DNA of 27,599 bases from CAZEFK01 sp964511405 (GCA_964511405.1 CAZEFK010000093.1:1-27599); one strand, 5' to 3'. Shown: positions 7,533-15,581, counted from the stretch's first letter. Notes: generated by a model from the letters alone, not told the origin. A program made the numbers and translations.

Positions 7533-8585
7533 GGGTAGGGGGCCGTGCCGGGCCTCCAGCTGACCGACCTGCGGCCCCCAGGTGTCCGACATCGCGAAGC
7601 CGCTGGGGAATGGGTCGTCAGGATCCAGCCGCAGCGTCTCGGTGCCGTAGATCCAGCCCCGTCCGGTGACGCGCGGCAGCACGGCCGGTCGGCCGCCCAC
7701 GGTCGTCTCGCCGATCGCCTCGACCCAGAACTCGCCGCCGATGATCGAGCGGGAGCGACGGCCCTGGCCGACCGCAACCGCGCCGCGGGCATGCAGCACG
7801 GCCAGGTTGGCCGAGCTGCCGGTGCCGCAGGGCGAGCGGTCGACCCGGCCCGGCTTCAGGATCGTGCAGGTGCGCACCGCGCCGTCGGGCTCCTGGCCGC
7901 GGAACATGACGTAGGCGATGTCGCGGACGCTCTCCAGGTCCGGATGGCGGACGGCGACCTGCTCCGCCAGCTGGGCTTGCAGCGCCATGCCGGCCTCGGC
8001 CAGCTCCCGCGCCTGGGCAGGCTCGATGGCCAGGCCGAGCTGGTCGGCATCGACGATCGCATAGTAGACGCCGCCGAACGCGATATCGGTTCGGATCACC
8101 CCCCAGCGCGCGGTGGCCAGCCGCTGGTCCAAGGCCTCGACGAAGGCCGGAACGTTGTCCAGGCTCACAGACAGGCAGCGGCCGCCGGCACAGCGGGCGC
8201 GCGCGGTCACCAGGCCGGCGGGGGTGTCGAGGCGCACGATCGTCTCGGGCTCGGTCATCGGCACCCGGCCGGTCTCCAGCAGCGCCGTCACGACGCAGAT
8301 GCAGTTGCTGCCGGACATCGGATGGGCCTGGTCCGCCTGCAGCACGATGAAGCCGGCGTCGGCGTCGGGCCGGGTCGGCGGCTGCAGCAGGTTGACCGAC
8401 ATCTGGACGCAGGCGCGCGGCTCGAAGGCCACGAACCGGCGCAGGCTGCCGTCGACCCGGTTGATGTGGTTCATCCGGTCGAGCAGGGTGGCGCCGGGGA
8501 TATCCGGCGCCCCGCCCACGATCACCTTGCCGACCTCGCCCTGGCACTGGACCTGGACGAGTTCGATCGACCGTTCCCAGCGCAT
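7527..8585 (-). CDS. Proline racemase-family epimerase, probably 4-hydroxyproline 2-epimerase
   Basis: The 352-residue protein carries both signature regions of the family. The first active-site loop is HPMSGSNCICV, in which the usual Cys is Ser91. The second is DRSPCGTGSSA with Cys253. Trans-3-hydroxyproline dehydratases keep the first Cys and replace the second by Thr, so a Ser/Cys pair points to an epimerase. The reaction would be trans-4-hydroxy-L-proline to cis-4-hydroxy-D-proline. The start at 8585 follows an AGGAGA ribosome site 6 bases away; the longer open frame upstream lies inside the neighbouring gene. The gene is last in a three-gene minus-strand operon whose other members fit the next two steps. 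The exact hydroxyproline isomer is inferred from context. Confidence 0.85.
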   Translation of the reverse strand: MRWERSIELVQVQCQGEVGKVIVGGAPDIPGATLLDRMNHINRVDGSLRRFVAFEPRACVQMSVNLLQPPTRPDADAGFIVLQADQAHPMSGSNCICVVTALLETGRVPMTEPETIVRLDTPAGLVTARARCAGGRCLSVSLDNVPAFVEALDQRLATARWGVIRTDIAFGGVYYAIVDADQLGLAIEPAQARELAEAGMALQAQLAEQVAVRHPDLESVRDIAYVMFRGQEPDGAVRTCTILKPGRVDRSPCGTGSSANLAVLHARGAVAVGQGRRSRSIIGGEFWVEAIGETTVGGRPAVLPRVTGRGWIYGTETLRLDPDDPFPSGFAMSDTWGPQVGQLEARHGPLPL

Positions 8586-8593
8586 GCTGTCTC

Positions 8594-9844
8594 CTAGAAC
8601 CGGTCGACCCGGTAGGGCGTGAGGTCGAGGGGCGGGGTGGCGCCGGTCGCCAGGTCTGCGATCAGGCGGGCGGTGGTCGCCGCGTAGGTCAGGCCCAGAT
8701 GGCCGTGGCCGGTCGCGTAGAAGACCCCGCGGGTCGTCGCCGACGGCCCGATGATCGGAACGGTATCCGGCAGGGCCGGGCGGTGGCCCATCCATTCCGT
8801 GCGGTCGTCGGCCCGCAGGCCCGGCAGGATCCGCTGGGCGTGGCGGACCAGGACCCGGGCGCGGCGGAAGTCGGGCGGCGCGTCCAGGCCGGCCATCTCG
8901 ACCGTGCCGCCGACCCGGATGCCGCCGGCGGTCGGCGACACCATGAAGGCGCGGGCCGGCCAGATCAGCGCATGGCCCAAGGCGATCCCCGGCGCCCGCA
9001 GCTGCGTGTGGTAGCCGCGCTCGGTCTCCAGCGGGATCGGCTCGCCGAGCAGCCGCGACAGGCGGCCGGTGTAGGCGCCCGCCGCAAGCACGGCCCGGCC
9101 GGCGGCGATGCGACGGCCATCGGCCAGCCGGACCGCGCCGATGGCGCCCGCGTCCCGCTCGAAGCCGACGACCTCGCCCGCTTCGACCGTGCCGCCCAGG
9201 GCCTGGAACCGCTCGACGAGGGCGACGACCAGCCGATAGGGGTCGGCGATCGTGCGGTTGTCGGGGAACAGCACGGCGCGTCCGACGTCGGCGGCCAGCG
9301 TCGGCTCCAGCTCCCGGACGGCGCGGCCGTCCAGGATCTCATGCCGGAACCCGAACCGGTCCAGTGCGTCGAGATGGGCCCGATCGGCCCGGAACTCGGC
9401 GTCGTCCCGATAGATGCCGAGGCAGCCCGCGGTGCCGAGCATCGCCGCGAGCCCGGCCGCCCGCAGCAGGTCGTCGAGATCGCCGTGGGCCCGATGGCAC
9501 AGCGCCGCACCCGCGGTTTCCAGGGCCGCCACCGTGGCCGGCCGGCCGGCCGCCAGGAAGCGGAGGAACCAAGGCGCGAGCCGCGGCAGGTAGGCCGGCC
9601 GGATGCGCACCGGCCCCGCGGGATCGAGCAGCCATCTCGGCAGCTGCGCCCACACCGAGGGCCGCGAGGCGGGCAGGAACTCGGTGACCGCGATGCTGGC
9701 CATGTTGCCGTAGGATGCCCCGGTGCCGGGCGCGTCGCGATCGATGAGGACCGCGTCCACCCCGCGGCGCTGCAGCTCGTAGGCGATGGCGGTGCCGACA
9801 ATACCGGCGCCGACCACCACGACCGCGGCGATGCGGCCGCTCAT
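8594..9844 (-). CDS. FAD-dependent D-amino-acid dehydrogenase (DadA-like), probably D-hydroxyproline dehydrogenase
   Basis: The 416-residue protein begins with a Rossmann FAD-binding motif, VVVVGAGIVGTAIAYEL (Gly12, 14, 17), then an acidic IDRD end of strand 2. It has DAO-family features such as GASYGNMA, an LEPTLAADVGRAVLFPDN segment, ETERGYHTQL, and a C-terminal GHRPALPDTVPIIGPS / GHGHLGLTYA FAD-contact region. It would oxidise cis-4-hydroxy-D-proline to 1-pyrroline-4-hydroxy-2-carboxylate, passing electrons to the respiratory chain. ATG 9844 was chosen because the Rossmann strand starts right after it; the ribosome site is weak and the lyase stop lies 20 bp upstream, so translational coupling is likely. 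Eight bases separate it from the epimerase start. Confidence 0.88.
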   Translation of the reverse strand: MSGRIAAVVVVGAGIVGTAIAYELQRRGVDAVLIDRDAPGTGASYGNMASIAVTEFLPASRPSVWAQLPRWLLDPAGPVRIRPAYLPRLAPWFLRFLAAGRPATVAALETAGAALCHRAHGDLDDLLRAAGLAAMLGTAGCLGIYRDDAEFRADRAHLDALDRFGFRHEILDGRAVRELEPTLAADVGRAVLFPDNRTIADPYRLVVALVERFQALGGTVEAGEVVGFERDAGAIGAVRLADGRRIAAGRAVLAAGAYTGRLSRLLGEPIPLETERGYHTQLRAPGIALGHALIWPARAFMVSPTAGGIRVGGTVEMAGLDAPPDFRRARVLVRHAQRILPGLRADDRTEWMGHRPALPDTVPIIGPSATTRGVFYATGHGHLGLTYAATTARLIADLATGATPPLDLTPYRVDRF

Positions 9845-9864
9845 CGCGCCGGCGCCAACCGGAC

Positions 9865-10737
9865 CTACAGGACCGGGGCCATGGCCGTCCGGAATGCCGC
9901 CTTCTCGGCATCGGTCAGCGGCAGCAGCGGCCGGCGGCCGGTGCCGACCGGGGTGCCGGCCAGCTCGCAGCCATACTTGACCTTCTGGACGAACTTTCCG
10001 CTCTCCAGGCTGGACATGGCGCCATAGATCACCTGCGCCCGGTCGCGGGCGGCGAGCCAGTCCCCGGCCTCGATGGTGCGCACCAGGTCGACGCAGGCCT
10101 TCGCCATGCAGTTGGCCGGGCCGCAGATCCAGGAGGTGGCGCCCCACAGGTAGAAGTCGAAGGTCTGGTCGTCGGAGCCGTTGGCGACCTGGTAGCGATC
10201 GCCATAGCGGGCGCGGATGTCGATCGCCCGCAGCAGGTTGCCGCTCGACTCCTTGATGCCCAGGATGCGGGGATTGTCGACGAAGGCGTCGAGGACTGGG
10301 AGGCCGACCTCGACGCCGACCTTGGGCGGGTAGTTGTACAGCACGATGTCGACGTCGACGGCGTCGAGCACGGCCTGGTAGTGGGCGATCAGCTCGTCGG
10401 GCGCGGGCGTGGCGTAGAACGGCGCCGACAGCAGCACCGTGCGGTAGCCGAGCTCCCGCGCCCGCCGGGTGTGCGCGATCACCTCCCAGGTCGAACCGGC
10501 ATTGGTGCCGGCGATCAGCAACTCGCCCGGCGCCGCGAACTCGGCCACGAAGCGCAGCACCGACACGCGCTCGTCGGCGGTCAGCGCATTGTATTCGCCG
10601 GTCGAGCCGCAGGGCACCCAGCCCGCCACGCCGTCGGCGCGCAGCTTGGTCAGCAAGCGCTCGAACGCCGTGAAATCGATCCGGCCGTCGGCATCGAACG
10701 GGGTGACGAGGGCAGGCAGGACGCCGGTCAGCTTCAT
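9865..10737 (-). CDS. DapA/NanA-family lyase, probably 1-pyrroline-4-hydroxy-2-carboxylate deaminase
   Basis: The 290-residue TIM barrel has the family markers: GSTGEYN (44-50), YNYPPKVG with Tyr134, and Schiff-base Lys162 in GIKESSGN. Enzymes of this family include dihydrodipicolinate synthase, ketodeoxyglucarate dehydratase and the hydroxyproline-pathway deaminase that makes 2-ketoglutarate semialdehyde. The adjacent D-amino-acid dehydrogenase and epimerase favour the last. ATG 10737 is preceded by GGAGAC with 7-base spacing; the frame is open for 19 more codons but with no site there. It is first in the operon and is transcribed from a good promoter at 10797-10825 that contains a palindrome shared with the divergent GntR gene. 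Confidence 0.85.
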   Translation of the reverse strand: MKLTGVLPALVTPFDADGRIDFTAFERLLTKLRADGVAGWVPCGSTGEYNALTADERVSVLRFVAEFAAPGELLIAGTNAGSTWEVIAHTRRARELGYRTVLLSAPFYATPAPDELIAHYQAVLDAVDVDIVLYNYPPKVGVEVGLPVLDAFVDNPRILGIKESSGNLLRAIDIRARYGDRYQVANGSDDQTFDFYLWGATSWICGPANCMAKACVDLVRTIEAGDWLAARDRAQVIYGAMSSLESGKFVQKVKYGCELAGTPVGTGRRPLLPLTDAEKAAFRTAMAPVL

Positions 10738-10796
10738 GGCTGTCTCCGATGGTGTTGCGGCCGCGCGCGTCGTCGGGGCGGCAATGCTCGGCAACC

Positions 10797-10825
10797 ATTA
10801 TGTCGCCACTGTGCCGACACGGCAA
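10797..10825 (-). promoter_or_regulatory. Probable promoter of the hydroxyproline-type operon
   Basis: Read on the minus strand: TTGCCG (10820-10825), a 17-bp spacer, then CATAAT (10797-10802), 4/6 and 5/6 matches to sigma-70 boxes. Transcription would start near 10790, giving a ~50-base leader to the lyase start. The spacer contains the operator-like palindrome at 10811-10820. Confidence 0.6.
10811..10820. promoter_or_regulatory. Operator-like palindrome, copy 1
   Basis: GTGCCGACAC, one base different from the perfect palindrome found 30 bp away (three helical turns). It lies in the spacer of the minus-strand operon promoter. It probably binds the adjacent GntR regulator. Confidence 0.55.
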
Positions 10826-10840
10826 ATCGAAAAATACGTG

Positions 10841-10850
10841 GTGTCGACAC
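10841..10850. promoter_or_regulatory. Operator-like palindrome, copy 2
   Basis: GTGTCGACAC is a perfect 10-bp palindrome covering the -35 box of the GntR gene's own promoter. This arrangement suggests autorepression together with control of the divergent operon. Confidence 0.55.
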
Positions 10851-10872
10851 GAAGGCGCGGAACGGCTATCGT
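10844..10872 (+). promoter_or_regulatory. Probable promoter of the GntR gene
   Basis: TCGACA (10844-10849), a 17-bp spacer and TATCGT (10867-10872), 5/6 and 4/6 matches to sigma-70 boxes. The -35 box overlaps operator copy 2. It lies about 30 bp upstream of the GTG start codon. Confidence 0.5.
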
Positions 10873-10902
10873 CGCAGGATCGGCTGCAAGGAGGAGAACG
10901 CG

Positions 10903-11619
10903 GTGCCAGTGGGGACGGAGACGCGACGCGTCAAAGGCACCGGCTCGAAGAGCGTCTATGACGCGCTGCGTGCCGACATCCTGTCGCTGGAGCTCGAGCC
11001 GGGGCAGCTGCTCGACGAAACCACGCTGGCCGAGCGCTTCGGGTTGTCACGATCGCCGGTGCGCGAGGCGCTGATCCGCCTGTCGAGCGAAGAGCTGGTG
11101 GTGATGCTGCCCAATCGCAGCACGATCGTCGCCCCGATCGAGATCACCAGCTTTCCGCGATATGTGGAGGCGCTGGATGTTGCGCAGCGCGCGAACACGC
11201 GGCTGGCGGCGGAGCTGCGGACTGAAGCGGACCTCAAGGCGATGGCCAAGCGGCAGCGCGAATTCGAGGCTGCGACCAAGCAGGGCGATCACATCCTGAT
11301 GTCGGAGACCAATAAGGCCTTCCACATGGCCATCGCCGATGCGGGACGGAACCCTTATCTCGCCGGGTTCTACGAACGGCTACTGACCCAAGGGCGCCGG
11401 ATGCTGCACCTGCATTTCCGGTTCCTGGAGCGCACCGGCGGCTATCTGCTGACCGACGAGCACACCGAGATGCTGCTGGCGATCAAGGCGCGGGACGTCG
11501 AGCGGGCGGACACGCTGGCCCATGCCCACACGCGGCAGTTCCGGGACAACTTCATCGACTTCATGAAGGAAAACTACACGACCGATCTGTCGCTGGCCCG
11601 GATGCAGCGGGCCGGCTAA
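10903..11619 (+). CDS. GntR-family transcriptional regulator, FCD (FadR) subfamily
   Basis: The 238-residue protein has an N-terminal winged helix-turn-helix (residues 16-75, core DETTLAERFGLSRSPVREAL at 38-57) and a C-terminal all-helical FCD ligand domain. Candidate metal/ligand residues in that domain are Asp92, Asn137, His141, His187 and His209. The start is GTG 10903, with an AGGAGGAG ribosome site 7 bases away; the open frame reaches far upstream but overlaps the promoter. It diverges from the lyase-dehydrogenase-epimerase operon and two matching palindromes lie between them. It is therefore most likely the local repressor, released by hydroxyproline or a pathway intermediate; the ligand is inferred from the neighbours. 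Confidence 0.92.
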   Translation: MPVGTETRRVKGTGSKSVYDALRADILSLELEPGQLLDETTLAERFGLSRSPVREALIRLSSEELVVMLPNRSTIVAPIEITSFPRYVEALDVAQRANTRLAAELRTEADLKAMAKRQREFEAATKQGDHILMSETNKAFHMAIADAGRNPYLAGFYERLLTQGRRMLHLHFRFLERTGGYLLTDEHTEMLLAIKARDVERADTLAHAHTRQFRDNFIDFMKENYTTDLSLARMQRAG

Positions 11620-11691
11620 GCCGGGACGACGGCGGCACCGTCAAATGGACGCTGTTCGGCCTGTCGCGGTCGGGCAGCGCCCGCCGCGGGG

Positions 11692-12006
11692 CTACCGCTC
11701 GGCCTGTTCGGGCGGTTCGGCGGTCGCCAGCGCCTCGAGCAGGTTGCGCACGGCCACGATCTCGGCGCCGATCGTAGGCACCAGTTTCGACATCAGGTCC
11801 AGCTGGCTATAGATGTTCTGCCACAGCAGGCTGGCGACGTCCGAGCGCGCGGCTTGGACACCGGTGCCGCGCTTGGTCCGCGAGCCGGCGCGGCGTTGGG
11901 GCTTGGGCGCCGCGGACGGGATGCTGCCCACGGCGGCGGGCCGAGGAAACGGTATCACCGATCCCGTATCCGGGCGCGAGGGGCGCGGTCGAAGGGTATC
12001 AGCCAT
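11692..12006 (-). CDS. Small uncharacterised protein
   Basis: I do not recognise this protein. From ATG 12006 it has 104 residues: a basic, Pro/Arg/Ser-rich, probably disordered N-terminal half (contains TGSVIPFPRPA), then an amphipathic helical second half (SLLWQNIYSQLDLMSKLVPT...). There is no signal peptide or membrane segment. An in-frame ATG at 12051 would add 15 residues. Neither start has a convincingly placed ribosome site: GGAGG around 12040 is followed by an out-of-frame ATG. The third-position GC bias and the transition from disordered to helical segments support a real gene, but it could be spurious. Confidence 0.45.
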   Translation of the reverse strand: MADTLRPRPSRPDTGSVIPFPRPAAVGSIPSAAPKPQRRAGSRTKRGTGVQAARSDVASLLWQNIYSQLDLMSKLVPTIGAEIVAVRNLLEALATAEPPEQAER

Positions 12007-12335
12007 ATTAGCAAAGTCCCCGGGGCCATTCTGGTCATACCTCCATATCATAACCCCACCGGGCCGTCGTCATCCATGCGGATGACCTGTGTCGATCCTG
12101 ACGTACCGCCGCCCGCCTGGTCCCGCGCCCGCCGGCAGCATCGCGATCCCGGGCTCCCAATGTTTGTGATGAATGTTCAACAAATTCCCGCTATGGTTGC
12201 TTGCTTGTCGAAAACTAAACTCGGATGAAGTTTGATCTTTTCTTGGCTCATTCAGTTGTGGCATGGAATAGACCTGGACGGGGCGGTCGGTTGATTGTCC
12301 GGCGCGTATGAAGGTGGGATTTCTGAGGCCCGGAC
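12007..12335. other. Intergenic region with AT-richer segment
   Basis: The 329 bases between the small minus-strand gene and the PAS gene hold a perfect short hairpin (12069-12075 with 12080-12086, 4-base loop) and a clearly AT-richer stretch at about 12155-12300. That stretch probably contains promoters for one or both flanking genes, but I see no convincing paired -35/-10 boxes. A short alternative plus-strand frame starts at 12308 and is not supported. Confidence 0.4.
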
Positions 12336-12917
12336 ATGGCGATCGACTGGCAGCGCGTCGCCGCTTGGCGCGAGTTCTTGCTACGCGACGAAATGGCGGC
12401 GCTGGCCTCGGCGGTGGCGGACTTCGGGTTGCCGCAGGCGTCCTTCGCCTGGGACCCGCCGGCGTCGGCGATATCCGGCCCACAGAACCGGTTCCTGCTG
12501 GATTACTGGCGGATGCATGCATCAGGCGGCCCGCCGCCGGTCGCGATCGCCGATCCCAGCCGGATGCGCCCGGCGCTGGGATATATCGCCATCGTCGAGC
12601 CGGTGGACGATGGCCGCGACATGCTCTACCGGCTGTACGGGTCGATGCTGGTCTCGATCGCAGGCATGGACCTGACCCGCAAGCGGCTGTCGCTGACCGC
12701 CAGCACCGTCGGCGTGGTGGAGGCGCCGTTGGCCGTCTATCAGGCGGTCATCCGGCGCCCGCAGCCGTTGCTCTGGCAGGTGCGTCCGCCCCGCGCCGAA
12801 TACGCCGCGCGCTGGGAGCGCCTGGTCCTGCCGCTGGTGGGCGCCGACGGCACCGTGAGCCGCTTGATTTCGGGGCAGGTGCCGTTCGACTCCCGGGGCG
12901 TCCTGATCGTGGCCTGA
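12336..12917 (+). CDS. PAS domain protein of the PAS_5 type
   Basis: The 193-residue soluble protein resembles the alphaproteobacterial PAS_5 family: LLDYWRMH followed by a Pro-rich link, an IADPSRMRPALGYIAIVEPV strand region, MLYRLYGSMLVS, and a terminal PLVGADGTVSRLISGQVPF strand pair. The order (W-rich helix, then a single PAS-like sheet with a YRLYG core) fits the family. Such proteins have no output domain and no assigned biochemical role; a sensory or adaptor function is only inferred. ATG 12336 has GAGG about 7 bases upstream. A strong inverted repeat follows the gene. Confidence 0.75.
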   Translation: MAIDWQRVAAWREFLLRDEMAALASAVADFGLPQASFAWDPPASAISGPQNRFLLDYWRMHASGGPPPVAIADPSRMRPALGYIAIVEPVDDGRDMLYRLYGSMLVSIAGMDLTRKRLSLTASTVGVVEAPLAVYQAVIRRPQPLLWQVRPPRAEYAARWERLVLPLVGADGTVSRLISGQVPFDSRGVLIVA

Positions 12918-12965
12918 CGGCCTGCGGGCGATCTCCCGACGGCCCGCGGGGTACCCATCCCCGGG

Positions 12966-13013
12966 CACCCGCCCCGGTCCGTCGCTGTGGGGCTGCCGAG
13001 CCCGGGGCGGGTG
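12966..13013 (+). terminator. Perfect 12-bp inverted repeat downstream of the PAS gene
   Basis: Bases 12966-12977 (CACCCGCCCCGG) and 13002-13013 (CCGGGGCGGGTG) pair exactly, with a 24-base loop. There is no U tract, so it may be a factor-assisted terminator or a 3' stabilising structure. It lies 49 bp after the PAS stop. Confidence 0.45.
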
Positions 13014-13152
13014 GGCAAGCCGGTCGCTGGCCTGCCTCCAAAATCAACGCCTGTGACATAAAATGGATCGGCTTAGGACATTATTAGACGCCTCAGCATC
13101 TATTCTTGGAAGCGCTGCTTTACATTCTCGCGTGCTTTCGTTTTGATTGCGA
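13014..13152. other. AT-richer gap between PAS gene and molybdenum enzyme gene
   Basis: From about 13040 to 13152 base composition drops sharply below the surroundings. No open frame, tRNA-like fold or clear promoter was found. It lies downstream of both flanking genes, so a promoter would have no obvious target; a small RNA or remnant DNA is possible but unsupported. Confidence 0.3.
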
Positions 13153-15516
13153 TTAACTGGGATCGCGCGGGGGGCGGGCCTGCCGGATCGCCATCCACAC
13201 CCGCTCCGGGGTGGCGGGCATGTCGAGATGCCGGATGCCGTACTCCGACAAGGCGTCGACCAGGGCGTTCATGACCGACGGCAAGGCCCCGGCACAGCCG
13301 GCCTCGCCGCAGCCCTTGACCCCCAGCGGATTGGTGGTCGCCGGCACCGGGTGGCTGAGGAACCGGAAGCTCGGCGCATCGGTCGCCCGCGGCATGGCGT
13401 AATCCATATAGGAGCCGCTGAGCAGCTGGCCGGCGTCGTCATAGACCGTCGCCTCCATCAGCGCCTGGCCGATGCCCTGGACGATGCCGCCATGGGCCTG
13501 GCCTTCGACCAGCAGCGGGTTGATGAGGGTGCCGAAGTCGTTGACCATGGCGTAGCGCACCACGGCCACGACGCCGGTGTCGGGGTCGACCTCGACCTCG
13601 GCGATATGGGCGCCGTTGGGGAAGGCCGACGGCGCCTGGTCGAAGACATGGGCGACGTCCAGTGAGGTCGGCACGCCCTCGGGCAGCGTCAGCCCGGCCC
13701 GCAGCCGCGCCGCCAGCTACATGATCCCGATCGAGCGGACGGTGCCGGCGATGGTGAAGCGGCCGGCGGCGAACTCGATATCGGCAACCGCCGCCTCCAG
13801 CACCGCGGCGGCGGCTTGGCGGCCCTTCTCGATCACCAGCTGGCTGGCTTCGACGATGGCTGCGCCCGAGGCCATCATCGACTTCGAGCCACCGGTGCCG
13901 CCGCCGGCGATCAGCTGGTCGCTGTCGCCCTGGACCAGGCGGATGCGGTCGAAGGGCACGCCCAGCCGGTCGACCAGTACCTGGGCGAAGGGGCTGGCGT
14001 GGCCCTGGCCATAGTCCAGCGTGCCGGTCACGATCGTGACGGTGCCGTCGGCCTCGAAGCGGATGCCGCCCATCTCGGCGCTGGGCGGTGCCGTGACCTC
14101 CAGATAATTGCCGATGCCGCGGCCGCGCAGCTTGCCGCGGGCGCGGCTCTCGGCCCGGCGCGCCGGGAAACCGTCCCACTCGGCGAGGGCCAAGGCCTTG
14201 TCGAGCAGGGCCGTGAACTCGCCGCTATCATAGGTCATGCCCGATGCCGCCTTGTGGGGCATGGCGTCGGGCGCCACATGGTTCAGCCGGCGCAGGGCCA
14301 CCCGGTCGAGGCCCATCTCGGCGGCGGCGGTGTCGACCAGCCGCTCCATGTAGTAATTGCCCTCGGGCCGGCCGGCGCCACGATAGGCGCCGACCGGCGT
14401 CGTGTGGGTGAACACGATCCGCGACGAGACTTCGATCAGCGGCGTGCGGTACACGCCGACCGTGTTCTTGACCACGTTGACGGTGGCCGGGATCGGCGGG
14501 TTGACGAAGGCGCCGGCATTGCCGAAGCCGGTGACCCGGAGCGCCAGAAACCGGCCCTCGGCGTCCAGCGCCAGCTCGGCCGTCATCTCGTGGTCGCGGC
14601 CGTGATGGTCGGACAGGAAGCTCTCGGAGCGCTCGTCGGTCCACTTGACCGGCCGCTTGAGCGCGCGGGCGGCGTGGAACAGCGGCACATATTCGGGATA
14701 GGGGTTGGCCTTCATCCCGAACGAGCCGCCGACATGGCCGGTCAGCACGCGCACCTGGTCGCGCGGCACCTGCAGGATGTCCTTGGCCAGCGTGTTGCGC
14801 AGGCCGAACACGCCCTGGCTGCCGACATGCAGGGTCCAGCGCCCGGTCCCGGGGTCGTGCTCGGCGACCGCCGCGCGCGGCTCCATGGGGTTGACCACGA
14901 TCCGGTTGTTGACCAGGGTCAGGCGGGTGACGTGGGCGGCCCGGGCGAAGGCGGCCGCCACCGCCTCGGCGTCACCATAATGATAGTCGAGCGCCAGGTT
15001 GCCGGGGACGTCGTCATGGACCAGCGGCGCATCGGGCGTCATGGCCTGGCGCGGGCTGGTGACCGCGGGCAGCGGCTCGATGTCGACGTCCACCGCCTCG
15101 GCTGCGTCCTTGGCCTGGGCCGCGGTCTCGGCGACCACGGTGGCAACCGCCTCGCCCAGGAAACGGACGCGGCCGACCGCCAGCGCCGGACGGTCCGGCG
15201 CCTTCATGGGCGCGCCGTCGCGGCTGGTGAAGGCCATGCCGCAGCGCAGGGGGCCGAAGCCGGCGGCGGCCAGGTCGGCGGCGGTGCAGATCGCCAGCAC
15301 GCCGGGCATCGCCGCCGCGGCCGCGGTGTCGATGCTGCGGATCACCCCATGGGCATGGCGGCTGCGCACCATCACGGCATAGGCTTGGCCGGGCAGGGAA
15401 ATGTCGTCGGTGTAGCGGCCCTGCCCCTGCAGCAGGACCGGGTCCTCGCTGCGCGGCACCGGCTGGCCGATCCCGAACTTGGTCAGCGCCGCCTGGTTCT
15501 CCAGCATCCGATCCAT
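13153..15516 (-). pseudogene. Molybdopterin-binding aldehyde oxidase/xanthine dehydrogenase-type large subunit, interrupted by one in-frame amber codon
   Basis: Read through, the frame encodes 787 positions, the normal length of CoxL/XdhB-like subunits. The N-terminal hammerhead domain has QPVPRSEDPVLLQGQGRYTD; Mo-cofactor regions follow, with AYRGAGRPEGNYY near residue 380 (form II rather than form I CO dehydrogenase) and GTLDYGQGH; KGCGEAGCAG with the catalytic Glu is near residue 734. Position 600 is TAG (bases 13717-13719), in the middle of conserved sequence (SIGIM-stop-LAARLRAG), where a Glu codon is expected. The frame is unchanged on both sides, so one G-to-T change explains it. A 599-residue product would lack the catalytic Glu. 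No FAD or 2Fe-2S partner subunit gene is in the window. Confidence 0.85.
13717..13719 (-). other. In-frame amber codon
   Basis: TAG on the minus strand between ATC ATG and CTG GCG GCG. The coding frame and family similarity continue without shift on both sides. GAG is the most likely ancestral codon. Confidence 0.9.
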
Positions 15517-15553
15517 GGATCAGCCCCGTCCGGTCATCCGACAAGGGGCCAAC

Positions 15554-15581
15554 ACTAGAGGACGCGTCGCGGCGGCGACAA
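15554..15581 (-). promoter_or_regulatory. Possible promoter of the molybdenum enzyme gene
   Basis: On the minus strand TTGTCG (15576-15581) and TCTAGT (15554-15559) are separated by 16 bp, about 40 bp upstream of ATG 15516. The match is moderate. Confidence 0.3.

Noticed and set aside
8594..10825. A 743-codon minus-strand frame that would fuse the dehydrogenase to an upstream region
   Set aside because: The upstream part is the wrong frame of the DapA-family gene. Conserved sequence starts at the Rossmann motif after ATG 9844.
12070..12522. A 150-codon minus-strand frame overlapping the start of the PAS gene
   Set aside because: Pro/Arg/Ser-rich low-complexity product with no ribosome site; it overlaps a better supported gene.
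13153..13674. The 173-codon frame as an independent gene
   Set aside because: It is in the same phase as the preceding 599-codon frame and is the C-terminal part of the same subunit; similarity continues across the stop codon.
13816..15558. A 580-codon open frame on the plus strand opposite the molybdenum enzyme gene
   Set aside because: Its translation is low-complexity and His/Gly/Asp/Arg-rich without any recognisable motif, while the minus strand encodes a conserved family. It is an artefact of high GC.
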